Assembly (NCBI GenBank): GCA_013151875.1
Contig: JAADHL010000179.1
Coordinates: forward strand, 1-37,554
Source: Deltaproteobacteria bacterium
Lineage (GTDB): Bacteria; Myxococcota_A; UBA9042; DTJE01
Direction: 5' to 3'
Length of the DNA: 37,554 nucleotides
Shown piece by piece: positions 17,437 through 25,337 of this stretch (the first letter of the stretch is position 1; every line of letters begins with the position of its first letter). A program made the translations under genes and the position numbers. Below the pieces are notes generated by a model. The model worked only from the letters and a program-made list of their open reading frames with translations. It had not been told where the DNA came from and did no database searches.

Positions 17437-18206
17437 GTCTGTCGCCCCCGTACCGCCTTGAAATATTTAGCCCACATGCGATACGCGGCCAAGTGTACCG
17501 GATTGCCCCAATGCAGGAAATAGTCGAGGTCCCAGGTGCGTATGTCCAGGCCGTCATCGATCAACAACTGGACGGCCATGCTCACGTAGACGCCCCCGTC
17601 AAGGGGGACGCACTCGTCCATGGCGCGCCGCATGCAACTGCGGGCGTCCCTCCATCTACGGAACCAGTACGCGCCCGCGGACCAGTGGCCTGATCGCGGG
17701 TCCTTGACAAAGGCATGCTTTTCACGGATTTCGAGCGCCCGCCCCCTGTCGTCGATCCGTAGCCCCGCGTACCGCCCGGGGCCGATCAGGTGGGGGTGAA
17801 ACCCGGAGCAGGTCAGGATGCAGCCGTCGCAGCGGCTTTTTGCGACGAATCGCTTGAATGCGGGGTAGTCCCACCAGGCCGAGAAGTCGCAATGAGACAC
17901 AAGGACAGATTCGTCGTCGTTGATGAACCCGTCCGCTTTCAACACGGTTTCCACGGGTCCCAGGTCATGGCGTTTTACGGCTATGATGGGCGCCCCGGGA
18001 CGCAGCCCGGACAGCACCTTGCCCAGATCGGATCGGTCCAGATGGTCCTTGCGGCACAGGAACACGAAATCGGTTTCGCCCGGATAAAGGTCCACGACGT
18101 GCGATACCATGGGCCGCCCGTCCACCTCGATCATGGGCACTATGTCGGTGTTCTGCGATTCGAGAAACCGATCACCGGGACCGGCCATTGCGATGACGAC
18201 CTTCAT
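17433..18206 (-). CDS. Nucleotidyltransferase-fold paralogue lacking the catalytic lysine
   Basis: A 257-residue protein that aligns almost without gaps with its downstream neighbour at 16642-17436. The start VVIAMAGPGDRF keeps the glycine loop and Arg13, but the segment equal to the neighbour's LPKPLLPV reads DIVPMIEV, so the catalytic Lys23 is Val23. The VSHCDFSAWWDYPAF segment and the closing DYFLHWGNPVHLAAYRMW are kept. It is either a regulatory or scaffold pseudoenzyme, perhaps pairing with the intact copy, or an enzyme with changed chemistry. It overlaps both neighbours by four bases, so translation is probably coupled; the frame is intact. Confidence 0.87.
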   Translation of the reverse strand: MKVVIAMAGPGDRFLESQNTDIVPMIEVDGRPMVSHVVDLYPGETDFVFLCRKDHLDRSDLGKVLSGLRPGAPIIAVKRHDLGPVETVLKADGFINDDESVLVSHCDFSAWWDYPAFKRFVAKSRCDGCILTCSGFHPHLIGPGRYAGLRIDDRGRALEIREKHAFVKDPRSGHWSAGAYWFRRWRDARSCMRRAMDECVPLDGGVYVSMAVQLLIDDGLDIRTWDLDYFLHWGNPVHLAAYRMWAKYFKAVRGRQT

Positions 18207-18709
18207 GCGCTTTCAACCCGGAATCGGCCCCATTCCCAGGATACAAGGTACCTGCACTCTTCATTGGGCAAGAATCTGATTCTGCTTGCGTCGCCGATCA
18301 GGCGAAGGACCCTTGCGTGGGCCGAGGCGAATTCTTCCCGCAGGCCCTGCTTCCCCTGGGTTTCGCCAGAAAGCAGAACTCCAAGGCCCCGCACGACTGC
18401 AAACCTGGGCAGGTATCCGTTCTTTTCCCTGAACCGCCCAACGCCCGAGCGAACCATGGCTTCGTCATCACCTGGTTCGACGGCCAGCGGCAATTCCCCC
18501 ATGTGCACCACATGGTCGGGGTGCAGGGAACCCTTCATGGTCGCGTCCAGAAGGGTCGGCTCGAAGGCCAATGAGCAGGCATCCCGATCTGAAGCCCAAC
18601 GCACGTCAACGTCGGAGGAGGTGTCGGACTCGGCAGCAAGCGCATTCCGCAGCCACTGGGCATGGGGCATGGGGTCCTGGTGAAGCGGTTGGCTGTTTCG
18701 CCCGGACAC
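18203..18709 (-). CDS. Class II aldolase-like protein, C-terminal part in a shifted frame
   Basis: A 168-codon frame opened by a GTG at 18709 without a clear ribosome site. Its content looks like the C-terminal region of long class II (RhaD-like) aldolases: QWLRNALAAES, then LHPDHVVHMGELPL, FAVVRGLGVLL, and the closing ECRYLVSWEWGRFRV. The N-terminal aldolase domain is coded just upstream in another frame and the two frames overlap by 104 bases (18606-18709). Going from the first frame to this one needs a +1 step, meaning one extra base (or two missing) in the DNA. It may be one broken gene, one gene with recoding, or a sequence error; a separately started subunit is also possible. Its stop overlaps the next start as ATGA. 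Confidence 0.65.
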   Translation of the reverse strand: MSGRNSQPLHQDPMPHAQWLRNALAAESDTSSDVDVRWASDRDACSLAFEPTLLDATMKGSLHPDHVVHMGELPLAVEPGDDEAMVRSGVGRFREKNGYLPRFAVVRGLGVLLSGETQGKQGLREEFASAHARVLRLIGDASRIRFLPNEECRYLVSWEWGRFRVESA

Positions 18710-19361
18710 CTGCGTCGCCGAAATGATCGCGCAGCACGGAAAAGACCTCCCGGCGCAACTTTTCGATGTTTTCGGGGGAATCTCCAGTCAATATCAGGCC
18801 GTGGTTCTGCATGAAAAACCACTGCGGCTTTGTCCCCGTGCGCCGCGCGTGTTCCTCGATGCCGCGCACGAACTCGATTGTCAGGAAAAGACCCGGCTTG
18901 GCGTAAGGTATCCACAGGAAACGCCTGTCGTCGAAAAGCCGTGCGGCGACCTCCGGTCCGTCACGCAGGCAGACAAGGGCCAAGGCATGTACTGGGTGCG
19001 TATGAATTGCCAGCCGCCCCGGCAGCATCGCGTGGATCATGGTTTCGATGGAAGGTCGCCCGGATGTCGGGCTGGTGCGGGACTCTAGCACGCGCCGCAG
19101 GACTGCCTGGTCCAGACGTGCTTGAGGAAGCCCGGACAAAGAACGATCGCTCACGATGGATCGGATGGCGTCCAGGTCCACTTGGACGAACCCTTCGGGA
19201 AAACGGGCGGATTTCAGCCTGACACCGGACAGCGTCACCCACATTCCGCCGTTGCCGGGCTTGAACGAGGCGTTCCCGCCCCCGCCTTGCACCATGTCGG
19301 GGTCCGCCCCATGACTCCGGCACATCTCTTCCAGTTGAGTCTGTTCACGATTGACGGACAT
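18606..19361 (-). CDS. Class II aldolase/adducin-like protein, N-terminal catalytic domain
   Basis: Begins at ATG 19361, preceded by AAGGAAG; a longer frame to 19403 is possible but lacks a ribosome site. The 251-codon frame has the class II aldolase landmarks: QGGGGNASFK (phosphate-binding loop, residues 25-34), SIETMIHAML with Glu106, AIHTHP with zinc ligands His120 and His122, and MQNHGLIL with His187. It makes or cleaves carbon-carbon bonds in phosphorylated sugars, or acts as a related dehydratase or epimerase. After about residue 213 (LRDHFGDAG) the sequence loses family likeness and the continuing family sequence is found in the neighbouring frame. It overlaps the SGNH gene's end by 17 bases. 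Confidence 0.82.
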   Translation of the reverse strand: MSVNREQTQLEEMCRSHGADPDMVQGGGGNASFKPGNGGMWVTLSGVRLKSARFPEGFVQVDLDAIRSIVSDRSLSGLPQARLDQAVLRRVLESRTSPTSGRPSIETMIHAMLPGRLAIHTHPVHALALVCLRDGPEVAARLFDDRRFLWIPYAKPGLFLTIEFVRGIEEHARRTGTKPQWFFMQNHGLILTGDSPENIEKLRREVFSVLRDHFGDAGVRAKQPTASPGPHAPCPVAAECACCRVRHLLRR

Positions 19362-20928
19362 GGCTTCCTTCAACATCCTCGCGGCGCTCCAGGTAGTCGG
19401 CAAAGCCCTTGAGAAGGGCCTTGTAGAAGAGGTTGCCGATCACCTCGTAGCCCGCGGGGGTGGCGTGCCGGTAGTCGCCCCAGCCGAGGCGGGGTTTCGA
19501 CTTGTACCAGCGGCCCATGGCGCCGGGTCCTCCCATTGCGCTGAACGTGTCGAAGAAGGCGCAGCCCTGGGCCATGGCCACCTTGCGCTGGACCTTGACG
19601 ATCCGCCTCAGCACGGGAATCGTCCTGACCCTGCCCCTGGGCCCGACCTCCCCCTGGTCAAGGGGAGCCATCAACAGACAGGCCGCCCCGGGCTTTCCCC
19701 GTCGCATGAATTGCACGACTTCAGTGAGGTTCTTTTCGTACCACTTGCTGCTCATCTTCCTGTCGCCCGCCTCGTTGCCCCCGAAAGCGAGTATCAGGAG
19801 GTCGGGGTCGCGGTGTCTTACCTGGGCGTCGAAGTGGTCCGGGTCGGCGTTCAGCATGCGGGCCGCGCGCGCCCCCACGATGCCCAGCGAGTCATAGACC
19901 ACGCCTGGGCCGGGCCTCTCCATTACCACCCCGTACATGCGGACCTCGCCGTGACCGATGGCCCTGATGGATAGTTCGTGCGGGCCGTCGTCCACGTCGA
20001 TCCGCTTCCAGCGGTCCTCGGTCGAGGGGGCCTTTGTGGACAGCACGTTCGCCTTGCCTCCATCCACCTTCCATTCCAGATCGCCCCCGCCCTTGTGGGC
20101 CTGATAGAACAGCTCGAAACGGCTCACGCTGGTGCCGATTGGGCCTTCCTTTACCGTTCCGTAGGTGGCCCGGCCGCCGCCCCAGGAACCATAGGACACG
20201 CCCCCGTAACCGTAGCGCCCGTCACGCCTTTGGCCCCGGATGATTGGATACAGCTTCCACCCGCTGCTTTTGAAGACCACGTCCTTGTGGCGGTAGGGCA
20301 TGTAGCCCTTGGCCGTGAGAATGAACCCATGGCCCGCGTCGCCGAAGCGCTTTTGCAGCCTGCGGCGCAGGGTGGCTGTTATGTCGTCCGCCGCTATGGT
20401 CGAGTCCCCCCAGTGCGCGATCCGGGTTATGGCGCCGGCGCGGCCCTCGGCCGTCCTTTTCAGGGCCTTGTAGAAGGGACGCATGGCAACGCCGCCCGGG
20501 TCCTCGATTTCACGAACCAGGCCCTTCAGTTCCCTGGGCTCGACCGACACCTCAACGGAGACACCGGCCTGATCCGCCACGGAGTCATCCCCCAGGTTCT
20601 GGGCCAGGGCCGCGCCCAGTTCCGCGGCCAGGGACTCCCGCGCCCTGTCGCCCGTGAGCGCCTCTTTTCCGGTCCCGCCGATCCCGGGCGCGCCTCCGTC
20701 GCCCGCGGCGTTCCCATCCTCGAACGTGAACAGGCGCAAAAGGGGCACCGGCTCACCGGGCACCCACGGGCGGTAGTCCGACAGGAACGGCAATACGTAC
20801 GTCAGACCGGCGCATGCCAGCAGGGTGACCCCCACCACCGCCAGACGGGGCAGACCCGGCCGGTCCGTCTCGTCAACCTCGTCACGCCTCTCCGGTCGGC
20901 TGCTCCAGTTTTCCCACCACAGGTCCAT
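19345..20928 (-). CDS. Membrane-anchored SGNH protein, partner of the MBOAT acyltransferase
   Basis: 527 residues. Start ATG 20928 has AAGGAAG upstream. One N-terminal membrane helix (residues about 28-50, LAVVGVTLLACAGLTYVLPF) is followed by a glycine-rich linker and an extracytoplasmic SGNH domain: block I AHWGDST with Ser176, block III FGGNEAGD, and block V DYRHATPAGY with Asp485 and His488. With the adjacent MBOAT gene it forms the arrangement known from alginate-type O-acetylation (AlgI with AlgJ/AlgX), where the MBOAT supplies acyl groups across the membrane and the SGNH protein places them on the glycan. It is a paralogue of the lipoprotein at 7068-8444 but keeps the full GDS. Confidence 0.87.
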   Translation of the reverse strand: MDLWWENWSSRPERRDEVDETDRPGLPRLAVVGVTLLACAGLTYVLPFLSDYRPWVPGEPVPLLRLFTFEDGNAAGDGGAPGIGGTGKEALTGDRARESLAAELGAALAQNLGDDSVADQAGVSVEVSVEPRELKGLVREIEDPGGVAMRPFYKALKRTAEGRAGAITRIAHWGDSTIAADDITATLRRRLQKRFGDAGHGFILTAKGYMPYRHKDVVFKSSGWKLYPIIRGQRRDGRYGYGGVSYGSWGGGRATYGTVKEGPIGTSVSRFELFYQAHKGGGDLEWKVDGGKANVLSTKAPSTEDRWKRIDVDDGPHELSIRAIGHGEVRMYGVVMERPGPGVVYDSLGIVGARAARMLNADPDHFDAQVRHRDPDLLILAFGGNEAGDRKMSSKWYEKNLTEVVQFMRRGKPGAACLLMAPLDQGEVGPRGRVRTIPVLRRIVKVQRKVAMAQGCAFFDTFSAMGGPGAMGRWYKSKPRLGWGDYRHATPAGYEVIGNLFYKALLKGFADYLERREDVEGSHVRQS

Positions 20929-20944
20929 TGACTTCCTTTTTCCC

Positions 20945-22366
20945 TCAGAACTGGAAATAGATATACGGAACCACCTGCGTGGAGGCGATTTCCATCAACG
21001 CTCCGCCCAGGACGGCCAGGATCACCCCCTGGGCCACGGCAGGCAGCCTCATGAAACCATGCTTCACGAAATCCACCAGAGCCTGGGGCGTCCAGTGGAT
21101 CAGGTAAGCGATCGCCAGCACGGCCCAGACCCCTGCCGAGACCTGGGCCACGGAGGACGTGCCCTGAAACAACTGGGCCGTGACCTTGCCCGCGGTCGTC
21201 AGGTCCGGCGACCTGAACAGGATCCTCGACAGGACCGTGAAATGGAACATCGCAGCCACCTTGATGACATGCATCCACCTGGGGTCCAGGGTCCTGGAGG
21301 TCCGGCCGGATCGCTTGTAGAAGAATCGGTGCGCCACCATTGCGCAACCATGGATCGCCCCATAGACCACGAAGGTCCAGCCCGCCCCGTGCCACAGTCC
21401 AATCAGGAACAGGGTCAGCCACAGATTGAAATACGTGCGGGCGGGGCTGCCCCTGGAGCCTCCCAGGGGAAAATAGAGGTAGTCGCGAAGCCACGACGAA
21501 AGGGTCATGTGCCAGCGCCTCCAGAACTCGGCCGGGCTGCTGGCCTGGTACGGGCGCTCGAAGTTTTCGGGCAGGCGGAACCCCATGAGCCTGGCCGAGC
21601 CCCGCGCCACGTCCGTGTACCCCGAGAAGTCGCAGTACAGTTGCATGGTGTAGGCATAGAGGCCGATCATCACCTCCACGGACGTGAAGGCCGCGGGGTT
21701 GTCGAACACACGGTCGGCGAGGTTTATCGCCAGGAAATCGGCCACGATCACCTTCTTGACCAGACCGCGCAGTATCAGGAACAGGCCCTCGCCCACCATG
21801 TCCGAGTTGATGTACGGGCGCTTGATTATCTGCGGCAGGAAGTCGCGGGCGCGCACGATGGGGCCGGCCACTAGCTGGGGAAAGTACGTGACGTAAAAGG
21901 CGTAGCGCAGGAAGTTGCGTTCGGGCTCGATGACGCCTCGGTACACGTCTATTGTGTAGCTGAGAGTCTGGAACGTGTAGAACGAGATCCCCACCGGCAG
22001 CAGCAGGGCCAGATGCGCCTCGGGGATCTGGATGCCCACCACGGACAGTGTGTCATGGACCGCGGACGCGAAGAAGTTGAAGTACTTGAAGGTCCCCAGC
22101 ATCCCGAGGTTGCCCACCAGGCTGACCATGAGCCAGGCCTTCTTCGCGCGCCGGCCGTTCGCCCGGTGCAGCATCAGGGCGACCGTGTAGTCGAGGACCG
22201 TGGAGGCAAGGATCAGGGTGATGTATTTGACGTTCCACGCCATGTAAAAGCGGCACGAAGCCAGAAATGTGAAAAGGATCCGCGTCCGTTGCATTCGCGC
22301 GAGGGCCCAATAGACCACCAGCACGACCATCAGAAACAGGATGTATTCGAGGCTGTGGAAAAGCAT
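20945..22366 (-). CDS. MBOAT-family O-acyltransferase (AlgI-like)
   Basis: A 473-residue multi-pass inner-membrane protein and the first gene of the glycan operon. The family pattern is complete: YFPQLVAGPIVR near 161-172, MQLYCDFSGYTDVARG near 241-256, FWRRWHMTLSSWLRDYLYFP near 281-300, WHGAGWTF with His326 and IHG with His339 (the conserved catalytic histidines). The family moves acyl groups, commonly acetyl, from the cytoplasmic side to exported glycans. Normal length for AlgI/DltB-like members. The SGNH partner begins 16 bases after its stop. Neither the acyl donor nor the acceptor is visible. Confidence 0.94.
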   Translation of the reverse strand: MLFHSLEYILFLMVVLVVYWALARMQRTRILFTFLASCRFYMAWNVKYITLILASTVLDYTVALMLHRANGRRAKKAWLMVSLVGNLGMLGTFKYFNFFASAVHDTLSVVGIQIPEAHLALLLPVGISFYTFQTLSYTIDVYRGVIEPERNFLRYAFYVTYFPQLVAGPIVRARDFLPQIIKRPYINSDMVGEGLFLILRGLVKKVIVADFLAINLADRVFDNPAAFTSVEVMIGLYAYTMQLYCDFSGYTDVARGSARLMGFRLPENFERPYQASSPAEFWRRWHMTLSSWLRDYLYFPLGGSRGSPARTYFNLWLTLFLIGLWHGAGWTFVVYGAIHGCAMVAHRFFYKRSGRTSRTLDPRWMHVIKVAAMFHFTVLSRILFRSPDLTTAGKVTAQLFQGTSSVAQVSAGVWAVLAIAYLIHWTPQALVDFVKHGFMRLPAVAQGVILAVLGGALMEIASTQVVPYIYFQF

Positions 22367-22390
22367 TTCGTCCGTACCGTACCGGCAATC

Positions 22391-22419
22391 ATCTTATCAG
22401 CGCCGGGAAGGGCGCACAA
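22391..22419 (-). promoter_or_regulatory. Candidate promoter of the glycan operon, with an inverted repeat in the spacer
   Basis: On the minus strand TTGTGC (22419-22414) and TAAGAT (22396-22391) lie 17 bases apart, about 25 bases before the MBOAT start. Matches are 3/6 and 4/6. The spacer carries a perfect inverted repeat GCGCC-N6-GGCGC (22400-22415), which could bind a regulator or be chance in GC-rich DNA. Confidence 0.33.
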
Positions 22420-22487
22420 AGAGAACGCAACCTGGGCTATTATTCCGGCAGTTCGAGCCTTGTCGGATTCTTTATGCGGTACCTGAA

Positions 22488-23405
22488 ATGAAACGCTTGT
22501 TCATGTCGATGCTGATCGGATTTGCCGTCGTTCCCGTCACTTTATCCGCCAGGACCATGGAAAGCGCCGTGGGGTGGAAGACTGCTCGCCCGGTCAAGGC
22601 CGTGGTGGTCGGGGCCTCGATCGCGGCCTATTACGCAGGCAACTTCGGGGAACAGCTCCAGGGGGCCTGCTCGAACCTGGAGGTCGTCAACCTGGCCCAC
22701 CAGAAGGACAAGGCCCGCGAGATAAGGCACCGGTTCGAGGAAAAATTCCTGAAAAACCGCGGCCTGTTCAGGCGCGCGCCCGGACGGGAATACTGGGCCC
22801 TGGTGCTGGGCGGGCTCAATGAGATATGGGCCCCCGAGCGCGTGAACCTGCAACTGTTGGTGATGTTTCGCAAGGCCCATGCTGCGGGCGTGAAGGTGGC
22901 GGGGCTGAGCCTGACGCCGTGGGGCAGCGACGGGGACCGCAGGAGGTGGCGGGGAATCGCCGGACTGCAGACCCACCTGGACACCCGCAAGGTAGTGGAT
23001 TTCGTCCTGGGACGCCTGTCGCCGAAGGAGGCCCTGGGCCGGTACGCGGGCGACATGCGGCAGTGGGCCGATGGCGATCTGCCCGATTTGAAGGTGGACC
23101 TGTGGGACTCCGATCTGCGTGATCGCAATGCGCGGATCCGTCCAGCGGCGCCCCTGAAAAAGGCATTGCATCGCAGCCTGAAATGGAGGCGTCGGGTGGG
23201 GCGTCTGCCCAAAAATGAACGTAAGGCCCAGTGGAACAGGCTGCTGGACACCGCGCGCAAGGTCCCCAGGCACTACCTGCGTCGCGACCTGCGCTCTTTT
23301 GACAGCACCCACCCCAATCGCGAGGGCCACCGCATCATCGCCGCTCGCATCTGCGCTCATGCACCGGCCTCGTGGGGCTGCGACTGCTCGGCACTGGACA
23401 GATAA
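22488..23405 (+). CDS. SGNH-hydrolase-like exported protein
   Basis: A 305-residue protein. The frame is open upstream, but ATG 22488 gives a signal peptide (KRLFMSMLIGFAVVPVTLSA) and the upstream part looks non-coding. Block I is VVVGASIAAYY with Ser44 (Ala in place of the Asp of GDS), block III LGGLNEIW with the conserved Asn, and block V FDSTHPNREGH with Asp272 and His275. It is thus a third SGNH-fold protein in this window, more distant and shorter than the two paralogues. It diverges from the MBOAT-led operon, so a related role in trimming or decorating the same glycan is plausible. The ribosome site is weak. Confidence 0.8.
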   Translation: MKRLFMSMLIGFAVVPVTLSARTMESAVGWKTARPVKAVVVGASIAAYYAGNFGEQLQGACSNLEVVNLAHQKDKAREIRHRFEEKFLKNRGLFRRAPGREYWALVLGGLNEIWAPERVNLQLLVMFRKAHAAGVKVAGLSLTPWGSDGDRRRWRGIAGLQTHLDTRKVVDFVLGRLSPKEALGRYAGDMRQWADGDLPDLKVDLWDSDLRDRNARIRPAAPLKKALHRSLKWRRRVGRLPKNERKAQWNRLLDTARKVPRHYLRRDLRSFDSTHPNREGHRIIAARICAHAPASWGCDCSALDR

Positions 23406-23487
23406 AAGGATGACGCACGCTCTGGACGTCGCGGCAGATGCGGACTAAGTTACGGGCAGTTTTTTGCGCACCGGCAAGGAGGGTTTC

Positions 23488-24252
23488 ATGGAAATCAAAG
23501 ACAAGGTAGCGGTGGTAACTGGAGGCGCTTCGGGCATTGGCTTGTCAATCTGCAAGCTGTTCGCCTCGAAGGGCGCCAAGGTCGTGGTGGCGGATATCCA
23601 GGGCGTGGACGAGGCCGTGGAGGGGCTGAAGGCGGCCGGCGGAACTGCCGCAGGAAAGGTCTGCAACGTGGCCAAGGAAGACGACGTGGTGGCCCTGATG
23701 CAGTTCGCGGTGGATACCTTTGGCGGGCTGGACGTGGCAGTGGCCAACGCGGGCATCCTGCGCGACGGCCTGTTGTTGAAGGTGGACCGGGAAACAAAGA
23801 AGGTGGCGGCCACCCTGACCCTGGACAAGTGGCAGCAGGTCATCGACGTCAACCTGACCGGCGTGTTCCTGACCGGCCGGGAGGCCGCGAAACAGATGGT
23901 GAACCTGGGCACCGGCGGCGTCATGATCCTGATGAGCAGCATATCCAGGGAAGGCAACTTCGGCCAGACCAACTATTCGGCAGCCAAGGCGGGTGTCGCC
24001 TCGATGGCGGTTGCATGGTCCAAGGAACTGGCCCGGTTCAAGATCAGGGTCAACTCCATCGCCCCTGGGTTCATAGGCACGCCCATGGTGCTGAAGGACA
24101 TGAAGCCCGAGGCCCTGGAAAAATTCAAGAAGATCATTCCCATCGGCCGCTTGGGCGAGCCGGAAGAGATAGCGCAGACAGCCGCCTACATCGTCGACTG
24201 CGACCTGGTTACCGGCGTGTGCGTCGAGGCCACCGGTGGCATGAGGCTGTAG
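23488..24252 (+). CDS. Short-chain dehydrogenase/reductase (FabG-like)
   Basis: A 254-residue cytoplasmic oxidoreductase. ATG 23488 follows AAGGAGGG. The cofactor loop TGGASGIG, the VANAG motif, catalytic NYSAAKAG (Tyr163, Lys167) with the upstream SSIS, and IAPGFIGTPM are all present. FabG-like members reduce 3-oxoacyl thioesters or similar ketones with NAD(P)H. A small insertion of roughly eight residues (KVDRETKKVA region) precedes the DKWQQVIDVNLTG helix. It lies 32 bases before the efflux adaptor gene on the same strand, so it may share its transcript; the link in function is not clear. Confidence 0.92.
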   Translation: MEIKDKVAVVTGGASGIGLSICKLFASKGAKVVVADIQGVDEAVEGLKAAGGTAAGKVCNVAKEDDVVALMQFAVDTFGGLDVAVANAGILRDGLLLKVDRETKKVAATLTLDKWQQVIDVNLTGVFLTGREAAKQMVNLGTGGVMILMSSISREGNFGQTNYSAAKAGVASMAVAWSKELARFKIRVNSIAPGFIGTPMVLKDMKPEALEKFKKIIPIGRLGEPEEIAQTAAYIVDCDLVTGVCVEATGGMRL

Positions 24253-24284
24253 GAGGATCGCCAGCGGCGCCACGGAGATTCGAA

Positions 24285-25337
24285 ATGACTGACGACCCGG
24301 TCCGTGGATGGGCGTTCGCCCGATACTGCATCCCCCTGGTCGTGTTGCTGGCGACCGTCGCCGGATGCAGGGACCATGTCGGGGCCGGACTCAAGATGCC
24401 GCCCGTGCTCGTGGCCACCCAGAAGGCAGCCCGGTCCACCATGGAGGACACCAGGCGCTTTACCGGCTTTACCTACCCGTGGGAGGCCCGCGGCGTGGGG
24501 TTCATGGTGGCCGGTCGCGTGACCTCCATCAAGGTGGACGAAGGGGACCACGTAAAAAAGGGTCAGACCCTGGCCACGCTGGACCCCAGCGACTACGCCC
24601 TTCAGGAACAGCTTGCGCGAATCCAGGTCGAGGCCCTGGAGCCGAACTTCCAGCGCGTCGACGGCCTGGTGAAGGAAAAGGCCCTCTCCGAGGCAAAGCT
24701 GGATGAACTCAGGGGAAAGTACCAGGCCGCTCTCACCCAGCGCAAACAGGCCCGCCGCCAGGTGGAGTACACGCGACTCGCGGCGCCGTCGGACGGCGTG
24801 GTCATGGAGCGCAAGACCAGCGTCGGTCAGGTGATCGGCGCGGGGATGCCAGCGGTAGTCCTGCTGGACCTGTCCAGGCTCAAGGTGAAATTCGGCGTCA
24901 CGCAGCAGGACCTGCACCTGTTCGAAAAGGGCCGCGAACTGCCGCTGACATTCCCCGGAGTAGAGCGGGAATACACCGGCCGCATCGACGGCGTGTCGGT
25001 GGTCCCGGATCCAAAGACCAGGACCTACGAGGTGAGCGTCGCGGTGGATAACGGCGATGGTCAACTCAGGGCCGGCATGCTTTCGCACGTGAGTGTCGCC
25101 ACCAGGAAGGTAAGCGGCATCTTCGTGCCCCTGCTCGCCGTCAAGCGGGACAGGGGCCAAGGGACCGTGGTCTACTTGTTCGACCCTGACACCCGCAAAG
25201 TGGTTCAGCGGCCAGTGAAACTGGGTGCAAGGTTCAAGGACCGCGTCCTTGTGACCGAGGGTCTGAAGGACGGCGATGAGTTGATCGTCGAGGGCCAGGG
25301 CTTCGTCAACCCGGGCGACGAGGTCAGAGCCAGATGA
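24285..25337 (+). CDS. RND efflux periplasmic adaptor lipoprotein
   Basis: A 350-residue membrane-fusion protein. ATG 24285 lies after CGGAGATT. The signal ends LLATVAGC, a good lipobox, so it should be anchored to the inner membrane on the periplasmic side. The order is typical: barrel-sandwich half AGRVTSIKVDEGDHVKKGQ, a short coiled-coil hairpin (EPNFQRVDGLVKEKALSEAKLDEL region), second half LAAPSDGVVMERKTSVGQV, then beta-barrel and membrane-proximal domains. It links the permease to an outer-membrane channel; no TolC-like gene is in the window. Its stop overlaps the permease start as ATGA. Confidence 0.93.
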   Translation: MTDDPVRGWAFARYCIPLVVLLATVAGCRDHVGAGLKMPPVLVATQKAARSTMEDTRRFTGFTYPWEARGVGFMVAGRVTSIKVDEGDHVKKGQTLATLDPSDYALQEQLARIQVEALEPNFQRVDGLVKEKALSEAKLDELRGKYQAALTQRKQARRQVEYTRLAAPSDGVVMERKTSVGQVIGAGMPAVVLLDLSRLKVKFGVTQQDLHLFEKGRELPLTFPGVEREYTGRIDGVSVVPDPKTRTYEVSVAVDNGDGQLRAGMLSHVSVATRKVSGIFVPLLAVKRDRGQGTVVYLFDPDTRKVVQRPVKLGARFKDRVLVTEGLKDGDELIVEGQGFVNPGDEVRAR

